Of a stretch of 64,000 nt of DNA, positions 31,762 to 40,919 are shown piece after piece. Every line of letters begins with the position of its first letter. The stretch's first letter is position 1. The DNA is from a virus. The notes beneath the pieces were generated by a model. The model worked only from the letters and a program-made list of their open reading frames with translations. It had not been told where the DNA came from and ran no database searches. The stretch covers positions 21,076 through 85,075 of the IMG/VR virus record IMGVR_UViG_3300025759_000073; one strand, given 5' to 3'. A program made the translations under genes and the position numbers.

Positions 31762-31790
31762 ATTATACCACATTATAAGTCCATTTTTAA
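31762..31790 (-). promoter_or_regulatory. Extended -10 sigma70-type promoter for RuvC-like gene
   Basis: On the minus strand TGGTATAAT gives an extended -10 (hexamer at 31767-31762), with TTAAAA (31790-31785) as a weak -35 after a 17-base spacer. The leader then has GGAGG before the ATG at 31743. The promoter lies partly within the end of the preceding structural gene. A second TATAAT occurs 11 bases upstream (31778-31773). Confidence 0.65.
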
Positions 31791-32963
31791 CTTAAATGTG
31801 AATGAATCTTTTTCTCTTTTTCTAACAGGATTTGCCAAGTTAGCAACTGCGATCAAGTTCTTGTATTCGTCATAAATGCCAATTTTGGTGATATAAGTGA
31901 TCTTTTCAAACGAACCGGTGGTCTGTGTAAAAGAAGAAGACACGATATTCTTGATTGCTCTTTCTGGATTTTCTTTGTAATAAAGAGAGCCCGTTGTAAT
32001 TGTCGGTAATGTTGAGCTAGAAGAGATAAAAGTTGGATTATTTGAGTAATTCAATTCTCCTCTGTTGGCGTGAGCTAGCATAGTTAAGTTTGGAATCTTC
32101 TCTGTTGCTTGAAAGTCCAAAGTATAGCTGGAAGAAGGCGTTGAGATACCTGTAAAAGTCTCTGATAAGGCACTTCCGTAGTAAATCCACTTGGGATTGT
32201 CGTTTCCATCGCCGGTGTAATCTTCTTGGTGGCTGGCATCCAAGGCCCAAGCCCCTGTGAGAAGGATAAACCCTTCATTATAAAGAACCAGTCCTGCTAC
32301 TTTACCATCATTTGCTGCGATTGTTCCGGAAACTTGAACCAATTCGCCTCTTTCGTTTTTATAATCTGTCAATTCCGCAACCATTGTGCCAGAGACATAA
32401 TATTTTAAAGAAACAGAGCCCTTTTTAATGTTATTTCCAGTAATAATTGCAGGAATATTGATCAAATTAACGTTTTCTTCGTCCAAATTCCTTGTTCTAT
32501 AGGCCGAACCAGCAGGGATCTGACCTGAATAATTGAAATGAGGGCTCATCGGGCGATAATGATTGATTGTATTCTTCAAAGAGCGCAGCTTGTGTTTTAC
32601 AGAAGTGTCGCCACTTTCAAAATAAAACAAACTGATCGACGAAGAAAGTGGATAAGACCCTGTAATGGAGCCCGTAATCTGCTGAACCTGAGAAGCTGTC
32701 GGCAAAGTGGATAAAGCAAATGTCTGATCATACCTAGGATAAACAAAAGGATAGATCAAATTGCCAGAAGCTCGGTTGACGTTTAGTTCGTAAAGGTTGA
32801 CATAGCCCGGTGGAACATTTGTAACGCTAGACGAGTAAGTTCCAGACATTGGCTCATGTTCATTAAGGTAGAGATCATTCTGATAAATGAAAAAATTATA
32901 GGAAGGTCTCGCTACCAAAGTATTAAGCAGGGTGTCGCCCTTGTTAAATTTATACAAAGACAC
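31773..32963 (-). CDS. Structural protein, paralogue of the 32983-34113 product
   Basis: This 396-residue, Ser/Thr/Tyr-rich, beta-type protein starts at a GTG with AAGGAGG upstream (VSLYKFNKGDTLLNTLV). The C-terminal 50 residues (YITKIGIYDEYKNLIAVANL, ending in FKLKMDL) match the end of the next gene upstream (YITTVGLYNGADQLLAVAKL, ending in IKVRLDY). Both share a domain of strands with FELELG/SVSLKYYVSG-type repeats. They are probably beta-structured tail or baseplate proteins that stack or pair. It is the last gene of the tail block and precedes the early block. Confidence 0.65.
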   Translation of the reverse strand: MSLYKFNKGDTLLNTLVARPSYNFFIYQNDLYLNEHEPMSGTYSSSVTNVPPGYVNLYELNVNRASGNLIYPFVYPRYDQTFALSTLPTASQVQQITGSITGSYPLSSSISLFYFESGDTSVKHKLRSLKNTINHYRPMSPHFNYSGQIPAGSAYRTRNLDEENVNLINIPAIITGNNIKKGSVSLKYYVSGTMVAELTDYKNERGELVQVSGTIAANDGKVAGLVLYNEGFILLTGAWALDASHQEDYTGDGNDNPKWIYYGSALSETFTGISTPSSSYTLDFQATEKIPNLTMLAHANRGELNYSNNPTFISSSSTLPTITTGSLYYKENPERAIKNIVSSSFTQTTGSFEKITYITKIGIYDEYKNLIAVANLANPVRKREKDSFTFKLKMDL

Positions 32964-32982
32964 TTTTTACCTCCTTAATAGT

Positions 32983-34113
32983 TTAGTAGTCAAGGCGCAC
33001 TTTGATTTTCAAGGCTTGTGCGGGGTTGTTTTCAATTGGCTTGGAAAGCTTTGCAACTGCAAGAAGCTGATCCGCCCCATTGTAAAGGCCGACAGTAGTG
33101 ATATATGCCTTGGGAGGAGATTGTGGGTCGTTTCCTTTAACTCTAATCTTGCTTCCGGTCAGATAAGTTGGGTTAGCACTGAAGTTGAAATCTTCCGGCT
33201 CAATATCGCAAAAGTACATTGTCGAAACCAAGTTCGTAGTGTTGTTGAATGTCATATTGTACATTCTTCTGCGAAGTCCAGTTGCAACCTCTTCGATCGA
33301 ACCCGAAGTCAAAATCTCGTGAATATCTTCTTGTCTAGACGAAGAAGAAAGCCAAAGCAGGTTATTGGTAGACGCACTCATAATCCCGCCATTGGCAGAT
33401 GGCATAAACATCGAAGCAGAAAGAACTGCAACACCTGCTTGGTAGTAAATCAAACCACAAGGAGCAGTTTTATCTGTCGGATCAATACCAACGCCGTCCA
33501 AAGGAGTTCCTGTGGAGTTGTTTGCATAAAGAATGCCATACTCTCCCTTGGGGGAGTTTACTTTGTAAGAAGAAGTTCCGTTAAGGTCTTTGATCTTGAT
33601 TCTTTGTTCAAACGGAGCACTATATCCAGCATCTGATCCGGAAACGCCAAGCTCCAACTCAAACGTTCCTTTTTGAATTCCGTCTTTTGCCAAAAGACGA
33701 GCAACGTTGATTGTGATGACTTCATCAAACTTTGCACCACCGGTAAGGTCGCCGTCTTTGTCGAAACGATGAATGTTATTGTTAATGTCAAAACCAACAA
33801 GAACTTGTGCCATTTCATTATAAATGTTGTTCTTCTTGGAGCCGGACACTTCCCCAGTAACACCATCCAAGTCGGAGTTTGTTCCATACCCAGCAGTCAA
33901 ATCAAAAAGATGGTTTGCCGAGGAGGAAGCATAAGGATAGTCGTAAACAGATTGGAACATCTCGTGAGTATACTCTTTAATGTTCGAGGTTGTTCCTGCG
34001 CCGTTCGGTTCTGCGTATGTCCCAGACACAATTGAGCCAGTAATAGGGATGGATTCCCTTAGTTTGGTTGTAATTGGTTGAGTTTTGGTAATTTTTTTAG
34101 TCGTACCAGCCAT
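32983..34113 (-). CDS. Structural protein, paralogue of the 31773-32963 product
   Basis: This 376-residue beta-rich protein begins MAGTTKKITKTQPITTKLRE. Middle strands (FELELGVSGSDAGYSAPFEQ, GLIYYQAGVAVLSASMFM) and the C-terminus (YITTVGLYNGADQLLAVAKL) align with the neighbour at 31773, indicating tandem duplication and divergence. Proteins with this ending (GLY...LLAVAKLS.P) are recurrent structural proteins of large marine phages. Its partner genes suggest a baseplate or tail-fibre-network role. No enzymatic motif is visible. Confidence 0.65.
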   Translation of the reverse strand: MAGTTKKITKTQPITTKLRESIPITGSIVSGTYAEPNGAGTTSNIKEYTHEMFQSVYDYPYASSSANHLFDLTAGYGTNSDLDGVTGEVSGSKKNNIYNEMAQVLVGFDINNNIHRFDKDGDLTGGAKFDEVITINVARLLAKDGIQKGTFELELGVSGSDAGYSAPFEQRIKIKDLNGTSSYKVNSPKGEYGILYANNSTGTPLDGVGIDPTDKTAPCGLIYYQAGVAVLSASMFMPSANGGIMSASTNNLLWLSSSSRQEDIHEILTSGSIEEVATGLRRRMYNMTFNNTTNLVSTMYFCDIEPEDFNFSANPTYLTGSKIRVKGNDPQSPPKAYITTVGLYNGADQLLAVAKLSKPIENNPAQALKIKVRLDY

Positions 34114-34129
34114 TTTTTATCCCTTTGAA

Positions 34130-35056
34130 TTAAATTTCTTTGATAAATCTTAATGGAATATCCAATTGATATCCTGTAACTTTTGCTCGAACTCGAATGA
34201 TAGCATCAATAAAGTAAAGATCGTCTGACCCGGATGCCCCAAAGGTTGTTGAACTCATTGTTCCGCCAAGCTCCGTAAAGATTGTAGTGGAAGTAGTGAG
34301 AAGTTCGGAAGCTTTAATCTTGAATTGCAGGAAAGTTCCTCTTGGCCCCAAGATTGTCATAAATTTTGAATCAGTGTCGTTGCTGATTGGCTGAACGAAA
34401 ACTGTTTCCCCACCATCAGACTCCAAAGACATATCATAAAATGCAACGTTGTCGTCGTCAATGAAAGTCAAAGGAGCATTAACAGCAGTAGTCCCAACTG
34501 AGACCACAGATCCAAAGCGGTTGTCCAGTTCGGCAACATATCCAGTTTCAAAAAACTCTGGACTCAAAGATTGCTTTGGCGAGATAAGGTCTGTGTCCAA
34601 ACCTTGGTGCAAAAGAACAAAAGTGTCTTGCTCAGTCGGGTTTGCACCGGCGAGAACACCCTGAACTGTGGTGTTATTGGTGAAGATTAAATCTTCTGTG
34701 TTTTTGTCAACACAAACCGCAAAATACCCACCAGATGCTTTTTGAGTATTTCTTTGAAGCTCATTCAACTTCACAATTGGCATAAATAAAGTATTGTTGT
34801 TTGTCATTGAGACCAAACGATACTTCAAGCCAATTGAGCTTTCAGTAGATGCTTCAAAAACAGGCAACTGACGTAAAGAAGTAGACTCGGTTCCAGTGCT
34901 AGCAGTAGCATCATAAAGGCTGTAATCAATCTCGTCATCGCCCAAAGCAAAATGCGTAATCTTATAACTTCCATCTGCTCTTGAAAGCAGGTCTCTTCCT
35001 AGGTCTGTAAGGACTGCATCTAAAATAATGTCCCCACTGTTGTCAATAAAACCCAT
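34130..35056 (-). CDS. Structural protein with conserved LT..GR..LS N-terminal domain
   Basis: This 308-residue protein begins MGFIDNSGDIILDAVLTDLG and continues RDLLSRADGSYKITHFALGD with DDEIDYSLYD, a module recurrent in T4-like marine phages. A shorter version of the same plan starts the protein at 40919 (IQLTSYGRQLLSKG, AFFDDGIMYD). The rest is beta-rich (SIGLKYRLVSMTNNNTLFMP, FVQPISNDTDSKFMTILG). It is headed by a putative late promoter 29 bases upstream. I infer a tail or baseplate adaptor in which the shared module docks to a common partner. Exact role unknown. Confidence 0.7.
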   Translation of the reverse strand: MGFIDNSGDIILDAVLTDLGRDLLSRADGSYKITHFALGDDEIDYSLYDATASTGTESTSLRQLPVFEASTESSIGLKYRLVSMTNNNTLFMPIVKLNELQRNTQKASGGYFAVCVDKNTEDLIFTNNTTVQGVLAGANPTEQDTFVLLHQGLDTDLISPKQSLSPEFFETGYVAELDNRFGSVVSVGTTAVNAPLTFIDDDNVAFYDMSLESDGGETVFVQPISNDTDSKFMTILGPRGTFLQFKIKASELLTTSTTIFTELGGTMSSTTFGASGSDDLYFIDAIIRVRAKVTGYQLDIPLRFIKEI

Positions 35057-35084
35057 TTTTAGTCTCCTAATTTATAAAACTTAA

Positions 35085-35093
35085 AATAAATAG
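35085..35093 (-). promoter_or_regulatory. Putative late promoter element within the tail block
   Basis: The minus strand reads CTATTTATT in the 41-base gap after the 35098 stop, 29 bases upstream of the start at 35056. It is one of five such intergenic elements. It would boost the last three structural genes of the tail block (35056-31773). Confidence 0.6.
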
Positions 35094-35097
35094 TCTT

Positions 35098-38000
35098 TTA
35101 TTCTTCTTTTCGTTTAAAGAAGTCACTATCTTCTAGGATTGGTGTTGATTGTCCTAACTCTTGTGTTGGTCTTTCGCTTTCTGGTAGGGTTGCCATATTT
35201 GTCCTGTCTTCTTCGCTTATAACGCCATAGCCTGCCACGTCTGATGCGGTAACTACATCTCCAACATATTTTTTTGTAAAATCAAAGTTAATATCTACTT
35301 TTTTGCCGGACGATTTTGATGTAATCCTAACTTTAAACTTTTTACCCCAAGCGTTATCCACTCCTGAACCCAAAGGCGCAACACCTCCAAGCCCCAATCC
35401 ATATGCTGATTTAAAATTATCAGTTATATCTGTATCTATAATTGTGTTTTCAAAACTTGGTTTGATTTCCAAGTATTTTCTGAACGATTGTGTATATTGA
35501 TAATAATCTTTATCTTCCAATTGAATTACTTTGAACTCTGGGAATATAAACCCAGCCTGATCGTTAACAACAACTTCATAAACCGGCGATGGGTTTGAAA
35601 GGTTGTCGTGGACATCCATCGATCTAAAAGTGTAATAATACTTTTTATTTGGCAGCAAGCGGTCTCTATAGGTTGCTCCGGCATATTTTCCTTGAAGGTC
35701 GATCTCTCTTCTTATTTGTTGATCAAAGTCTTTGTACGACTTTGGCCTCTCTTCCAATCGGAATATTTGAAACTTTCTATTTTCATCGTCTGTTTTGAAA
35801 AGCAACCTTCCGTTCCGATCAGTTCCCTTGCTTTTGATCAGATTATTAAAATAATCTTCTTCAATGTCGTTAAAAGGAATTGGCTTTTCATACATTCTTG
35901 TAGTTTGCGTTTTCAAACTAATAAAGATTTGATTGTTCTTGCCTTTCACGCCGGAAAAATGAACTTCCGGATAGATTGGAGGATTTTCCAAAACTTTCCC
36001 TTCGATAGAGAATAGCGGCACCTCCATAAGAACAATATAATCAGATGTACTAATTTTTATCTTATCAAAATCCGTTGTGAATAAATTTCTTCCCTGTGCT
36101 ATTTCAAAGTTTCTTATTGCGGTATTGAAATATTCATTTGTAGTTGCTGTGATTTCTTTTCGCAAATCAGATGTAGTTGTGAGCCCCTCTGTTATAAGAA
36201 GACCGGTTGTAAACAAAAGAACAAAATTAACCATAGCGTCTCTATAGCCCGCAATTGGGAAGCCCAATTGTTGCTGCGCCTGTGGGTTGGAAAAGATACT
36301 TTTTGTTGTCCCCCCTCCAGAGTTAATATAGAAATCATAAACGACCGTGTCAATTTGCTTAAACAACTGATCATAATAGCCGCGCCTACCACTGGCGGAA
36401 GTAAATCCTGTAAAATACTTCTGAAAGTCAAGCTGTGCATTTTGTAAATTTCTAAAAAGATTTTGGAAATCTAAAAGTATTGCCAAGATAGTGAGATTGA
36501 ATGCTTGTTTCTGTCCTGAACTTTTATAGTTTGAGGTATTTGTTTTTTCCCATTGCCTAATGTATGTCAAAATACGATTTTCAAAAGTGTCTAAACCTTT
36601 TCCAAGATTTGCGGCTAGTTTAATTTTGGGGCTGTTTATAAAAAATTCCGTTCTCAAATCTCTCATCAAGTTCATGAACGTCTTCCATCTAAAAGCATTT
36701 TTATCGTCTGCATAAAACGGAGAGTAATAATATTTCTTTGCTAATACAAGAGGATAAGCGCTAATCTCGTACTCGTATTGCTTATCATACTTAACTTGTG
36801 CATCAAAAAAGTTCAACAATTTTCTTCTTGTTTTGCTTTCTTCTGCCGGTGATGGTAATATAAATGTTTGAAGTTGATTACCATTTCGATCTTTTTTAAC
36901 GATCTTGTAAAACAAAATTTCGTGAGGGGTCTCACTTGAATCAATAAAACACTGCTTTGCTGTTAAACTATTTTTATTGACCAAATTTTTGAAACCTATA
37001 TTAGCTGCCTCCAGCATAAGGTCTTGAAAAAACTTATAAGTTGTATTATTTTGATATTTTTGTATTGCTTCGCTGGATTCTCCCAGAACGGTCACATTTT
37101 TATTGTTGGCTATGTTTAAAATATTTTTAAGAACTGTTTGTGATTGCTTTTTATAATCTAAAAAGAAATCTGTCAGATCCCAAGTCTTATAGCCCACCTT
37201 GTCTAGAGAAAAATCCAAAGGCAATTTTGCTTTCCCTACATTTCCAAACTCAACAAAAGAAAGTTGAGAAATGTATTCAAGACTATCAAACTTTGATATA
37301 CTGCTAGCGGTCAAGTTATTGACACTTTCTTGTGTTAATTGCCCACCTACTCGCTGTGTAGTGTTTCCTTCTGACCGGATCACCAAGTCATACAAATTTA
37401 AATCAGTATTTGTTTTTTTGAAAAGGTTTTTGAAGTCATCCAGATCATCTTCTTTCCCAGTAAGAGTTGGGGGCTCGTATGGAAACTCCAAATAAAAACC
37501 AAAGTTTGCACCACCTCTATATTGTTCTGCTAATTGATTATATTCAATAACATCATCTTGGGTTACAACATAGTTTTTTGCTTTATTCTTTGTAGTTTGT
37601 GGCGCATTTTTAAAGTAATCTTCTTTTGCCGGAAGATAGCCATTTTGATATTCTTGAAAACTAAAATTAATAGTATTCATTCTATTTTTTAGCTTTACCT
37701 CATCTCCGCCATACGACATAAGTTCCAAATATTCTTTATCAAAGTTTTTAACATCTTGATCTGTCAAACTTTCCTTCAAGAAAGAAAACATATGTGCATT
37801 TGGGATAATCCACTCTTCTTGATTTGTTCTTTCGATTAGTTTTTCATAATCTCTCAAATAAAAGTTGTAAACAAATTCAGATTGAAAAGTAGAAATCCTA
37901 GGATCATTATCAACAAATCCGGATTGATGATCTGGCCTTCCAGAGGAGACTTGGTTTTGCCTTACTTCCTCTTGAGAGAAAGGTATGTCTAAGACAAAGT

Positions 38001-38424
38001 TCAAATAAACAAATTCTTTTCCTTTAACGTACTTTTCAAAATCTGATAATGCTTTCGTCTCTTTACTTGAAGGTACGTCAAAAGAAATGGTATCTTTATT
38101 GACTTCTGTCGTGCTAGACTTAACTTGCCCACTAGCGACATCTTTGATCAGAGAGCTAACATCTCCTGTCTGGGAAGTTATGAAGCTATCAAAACCATAG
38201 CCGTCCACCGAAGAGCGAAAGATATCAACACTACTGCCCAAAGAACCAAAATAAATGTCTTTGGAAATAATTCTCAAATGTTTTGAACGAAGGTTCTTGC
38301 CTTTTATAATATTCGGTTGTGATTTAACCGGTGTAAATGGCAAGCCAGTGCTCGGGCCGGTTGGCTTACTCTTTTTAGCAGCAGACTCTTCTTGGCAAAT
38401 ATTAGTAATTTTTGTATTAGCCAT
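35098..38424 (-). CDS. Large tail/baseplate structural protein, unknown
   Basis: This 1108-residue protein begins MANTKITNICQEESAAKKSK. It contains long mixed regions and, near 940-990, a fibronectin III-like stretch (LPNKKYYYTFRSMDVHDNLS, then PSPVYEVVVNDQ). The last 120 residues include a second possible beta domain (KFKVRITSKSSGKKVDINFD). I recognise no named family. It is translated 2 bases after the 38427 gene and before the 34130 gene, within an unbroken run of structural genes. A role as a large baseplate or peripheral tail component is inferred. Confidence 0.65.
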   Translation of the reverse strand: MANTKITNICQEESAAKKSKPTGPSTGLPFTPVKSQPNIIKGKNLRSKHLRIISKDIYFGSLGSSVDIFRSSVDGYGFDSFITSQTGDVSSLIKDVASGQVKSSTTEVNKDTISFDVPSSKETKALSDFEKYVKGKEFVYLNFVLDIPFSQEEVRQNQVSSGRPDHQSGFVDNDPRISTFQSEFVYNFYLRDYEKLIERTNQEEWIIPNAHMFSFLKESLTDQDVKNFDKEYLELMSYGGDEVKLKNRMNTINFSFQEYQNGYLPAKEDYFKNAPQTTKNKAKNYVVTQDDVIEYNQLAEQYRGGANFGFYLEFPYEPPTLTGKEDDLDDFKNLFKKTNTDLNLYDLVIRSEGNTTQRVGGQLTQESVNNLTASSISKFDSLEYISQLSFVEFGNVGKAKLPLDFSLDKVGYKTWDLTDFFLDYKKQSQTVLKNILNIANNKNVTVLGESSEAIQKYQNNTTYKFFQDLMLEAANIGFKNLVNKNSLTAKQCFIDSSETPHEILFYKIVKKDRNGNQLQTFILPSPAEESKTRRKLLNFFDAQVKYDKQYEYEISAYPLVLAKKYYYSPFYADDKNAFRWKTFMNLMRDLRTEFFINSPKIKLAANLGKGLDTFENRILTYIRQWEKTNTSNYKSSGQKQAFNLTILAILLDFQNLFRNLQNAQLDFQKYFTGFTSASGRRGYYDQLFKQIDTVVYDFYINSGGGTTKSIFSNPQAQQQLGFPIAGYRDAMVNFVLLFTTGLLITEGLTTTSDLRKEITATTNEYFNTAIRNFEIAQGRNLFTTDFDKIKISTSDYIVLMEVPLFSIEGKVLENPPIYPEVHFSGVKGKNNQIFISLKTQTTRMYEKPIPFNDIEEDYFNNLIKSKGTDRNGRLLFKTDDENRKFQIFRLEERPKSYKDFDQQIRREIDLQGKYAGATYRDRLLPNKKYYYTFRSMDVHDNLSNPSPVYEVVVNDQAGFIFPEFKVIQLEDKDYYQYTQSFRKYLEIKPSFENTIIDTDITDNFKSAYGLGLGGVAPLGSGVDNAWGKKFKVRITSKSSGKKVDINFDFTKKYVGDVVTASDVAGYGVISEEDRTNMATLPESERPTQELGQSTPILEDSDFFKRKEE

Positions 38425-38426
38425 TT

Positions 38427-40919
38427 TTATTCTCTAGACCTCTCTTCTCTAATGAAGTATTCATTATAAATAGCAAATTGAGAATCTTTTTGAACTGGCT
38501 TGGCTCTAAATAAATAAGTCTTTCCTTCTTCCAAAGGCTCACTGTATTCTAGGAATATAGGCGATCTCATAATATTTTCTTTGTTTGGGTTCTTTTGATA
38601 TCCTGAAAGGTATTCCAGCCGGACTGTGGCGGTCGGAACTTCTGCGTCAACCTTGGAAAGCGCATCGTTAAAGGCAGCATTCTCAAAAGACATTCCTAAA
38701 TTATCAGAGAAAATAAACTTTTTATCACCTTCATCTAGTCTTTCTAACTGTTTTAGTTTTTTATCTGGCTGTTCACCGGTGGTTGCCGATGGAATAAAGT
38801 TGTAAACAATGCCTTGAGGAAAAGTCAATACTTCTTCTTTTTCTATTGTCTCTTGTTCGCCAGAGAAAAGAACTTCTTCATTATATTCAAACGCTTCATT
38901 ATAGCTAGCAGGAACAAAAATGTTTTTAAATACAAATTTAATTGGTTCTAACCTAACTTGTCTAGTTTTGTTTTGGTTTGATTGGTTTTTCACATTTTTA
39001 GTTTCTAAATCTTTTGCGTTTGTCAACTGCTGCAAAGAAACAACAAAATCTTCAATATTCTTTTGAAGATTTTTAAACTGCTCAACATCTGTATTGCTCA
39101 GATTGTAGCTTTGCATAAACTCTTCCCTAGTATAAGAAAGATTTGGGCTGTAAGTGACTTCTTCAAAAGAGAACATTTGTATTTCGCCGGCTGAAATAAC
39201 ATCTGTAAAAAGAGTTATGGGCGTGGTATAGCTTAAAACAACATCTTCACCGGTGAATTGGTCTTCTTCTTTTTTGAAGATCTCTTCTTTTACTCTTTTT
39301 CTTTTCAAAGTAAGAGCGCCAATTGCAAAATCAGCTAAAAAGTTGGTAGTTAAAGCATCGTAAACTTCATTTGCGACTTGATCAATGTCCTTTTGCATGC
39401 CATTTCCGCCAGTTTCAGCGAAACTTCTAGAAAACTCTCTTGTTACTTTATCGTAATTTTCTTCTTTTTTGGCCTCTTCGAATGCGTTATTCAACAACCT
39501 TTGAGAGTCTGTCAGTCTTTTGATCAAAGTTTCCACATTCTGCTTGAATGTTTCTGAAATTTTGACTTCCAATGAGTATTGATGGCGACCAGAGACCACT
39601 GTCGCGGCTCCTCTGTCGTATATTTCAAATGTTTTTACTGTATCCCCTGTTAACCCTTTTTGAACAAAATCTAAAAGGCTTTCTGGAAGTTCTGAATGTT
39701 GTTTAATAAGCTCAAACAGATCCAAAGAAAACAAAACCTTTACATCTCCGCTCTTTTCCTTTGATAAATAAATATCAGAATTTGGAGTTGGGATTTGAAC
39801 TGTTTGTATCTTCTTATTCAAGCCAATATCCAACTTTTTATCTACTGTTTTTAAATTACTTACAACCGGCTTCAACAGATCATCAGAGAGATCTTGCTTT
39901 GAGAACAAAACATCCATAAAGAAAAGCTGTCTGGGTATAAACGTGAAGTCTGCCCTCAGATTATCCGCTGCATAATATTTCTGATTTTCAAAGAAAAAGG
40001 AAAACGCACCGTTCCAAAACTCTTGGGAGCCTTTATCAAAGTAGTAAGCTCTAATTCTCTTATAAGAAACAACTTCGGAATTAGATGTTTTCTCAATCTT
40101 TATTGCGTCCCACAGCCCATTGTTCTGATTATTCAACATATCTAATACTTGATTTTTCGTATTGTTCAAAAAATCTCTGGAAAAGTCAGGCTGACTGAAA
40201 AAAGTGCGAACTACGACATAATGCTCGTATTGGCCTGTTAAAAACTTCTCTGGTATTTCAATCTGCGCTTCAAAGAAATACTTATTTTCTAATTTATTGC
40301 TTTTATTTTCAAGATCAGTTATGCTTAAAAATGATTTCTTCTCTCTTTTAAAGTCAATTTGATTTGTATAGCCGACATAATCATCAAAAAGAGAAGTTCT
40401 TGTAATGCTTTCATTCTCTATTTCGTCTGTGTTCGGCACCAAATAAGCCTTGAATTTAAAATATTCTAGAAAATCTTCCCAAAACCACTCATCTGACAAG
40501 AAATCTCCAGAAACTTTAACTTTGATTGACAAAACTTTGTTCAAAAGAGGACCACGGTCATTCAACTTAAGATCAATAATCTCTGGCATAGGGAAAGAAG
40601 CGTGAATAGTCTTCAAAAAAGGGTGTATGTCTCCGCCACCACTTAAAGAATTCAGAGCATTGGATAAGGCTGTTGGGTCTACAGTGGGCGCAACAGAGAC
40701 AGTTTGCACTCCAGTTCCGTCTTCGGGCTGCTGCGAGGTTACAGACAAGGCAGACTGCAAATCTGTTGGTGCCCCTGCCGCTTGGCTCAGAATGTCGCCC
40801 GGATCTGGGAGTGGACTTTCTCCAAGCCCCGGCTCGGTCACTAATTGATTGCCGGCTTGGTTTCCCATTCCCGGATCAGCTAACCCCCCTATGAAATCAT
40901 CATAGCCAAAATCTGACAT
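38427..40919 (-). CDS. Large tail/baseplate structural protein, unknown
   Basis: This 830-residue protein has an N-terminal low-complexity stretch (about 1-85, rich in Gly, Pro and Ser). Mixed domains follow, such as IIDLKLNDRGPLLNKVLSIK, FLTGQYEHYVVVRTFFSQPD and NVETLIKRLTDSQRLLNNAF. The C-terminus, EPLEEGKTYLFRAKPV, looks fibronectin-like. The protein resembles its downstream neighbour in style (long, Asn/Phe/Lys-rich, ending with FN3-like strands). No family is recognised. It overlaps the upstream gene by one base. Structural function is inferred from the surrounding tail genes. Confidence 0.65.
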   Translation of the reverse strand: MSDFGYDDFIGGLADPGMGNQAGNQLVTEPGLGESPLPDPGDILSQAAGAPTDLQSALSVTSQQPEDGTGVQTVSVAPTVDPTALSNALNSLSGGGDIHPFLKTIHASFPMPEIIDLKLNDRGPLLNKVLSIKVKVSGDFLSDEWFWEDFLEYFKFKAYLVPNTDEIENESITRTSLFDDYVGYTNQIDFKREKKSFLSITDLENKSNKLENKYFFEAQIEIPEKFLTGQYEHYVVVRTFFSQPDFSRDFLNNTKNQVLDMLNNQNNGLWDAIKIEKTSNSEVVSYKRIRAYYFDKGSQEFWNGAFSFFFENQKYYAADNLRADFTFIPRQLFFMDVLFSKQDLSDDLLKPVVSNLKTVDKKLDIGLNKKIQTVQIPTPNSDIYLSKEKSGDVKVLFSLDLFELIKQHSELPESLLDFVQKGLTGDTVKTFEIYDRGAATVVSGRHQYSLEVKISETFKQNVETLIKRLTDSQRLLNNAFEEAKKEENYDKVTREFSRSFAETGGNGMQKDIDQVANEVYDALTTNFLADFAIGALTLKRKRVKEEIFKKEEDQFTGEDVVLSYTTPITLFTDVISAGEIQMFSFEEVTYSPNLSYTREEFMQSYNLSNTDVEQFKNLQKNIEDFVVSLQQLTNAKDLETKNVKNQSNQNKTRQVRLEPIKFVFKNIFVPASYNEAFEYNEEVLFSGEQETIEKEEVLTFPQGIVYNFIPSATTGEQPDKKLKQLERLDEGDKKFIFSDNLGMSFENAAFNDALSKVDAEVPTATVRLEYLSGYQKNPNKENIMRSPIFLEYSEPLEEGKTYLFRAKPVQKDSQFAIYNEYFIREERSRE
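38465..38473 (-). promoter_or_regulatory. Intragenic CTATTTATA, weak candidate late promoter
   Basis: The minus strand reads CTATTTATA near the end of the 38427 gene, 41 bases upstream of the start at 38424. Spacing is somewhat longer than the 27-33 of intergenic copies. It may be functional or chance. Confidence 0.3.
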
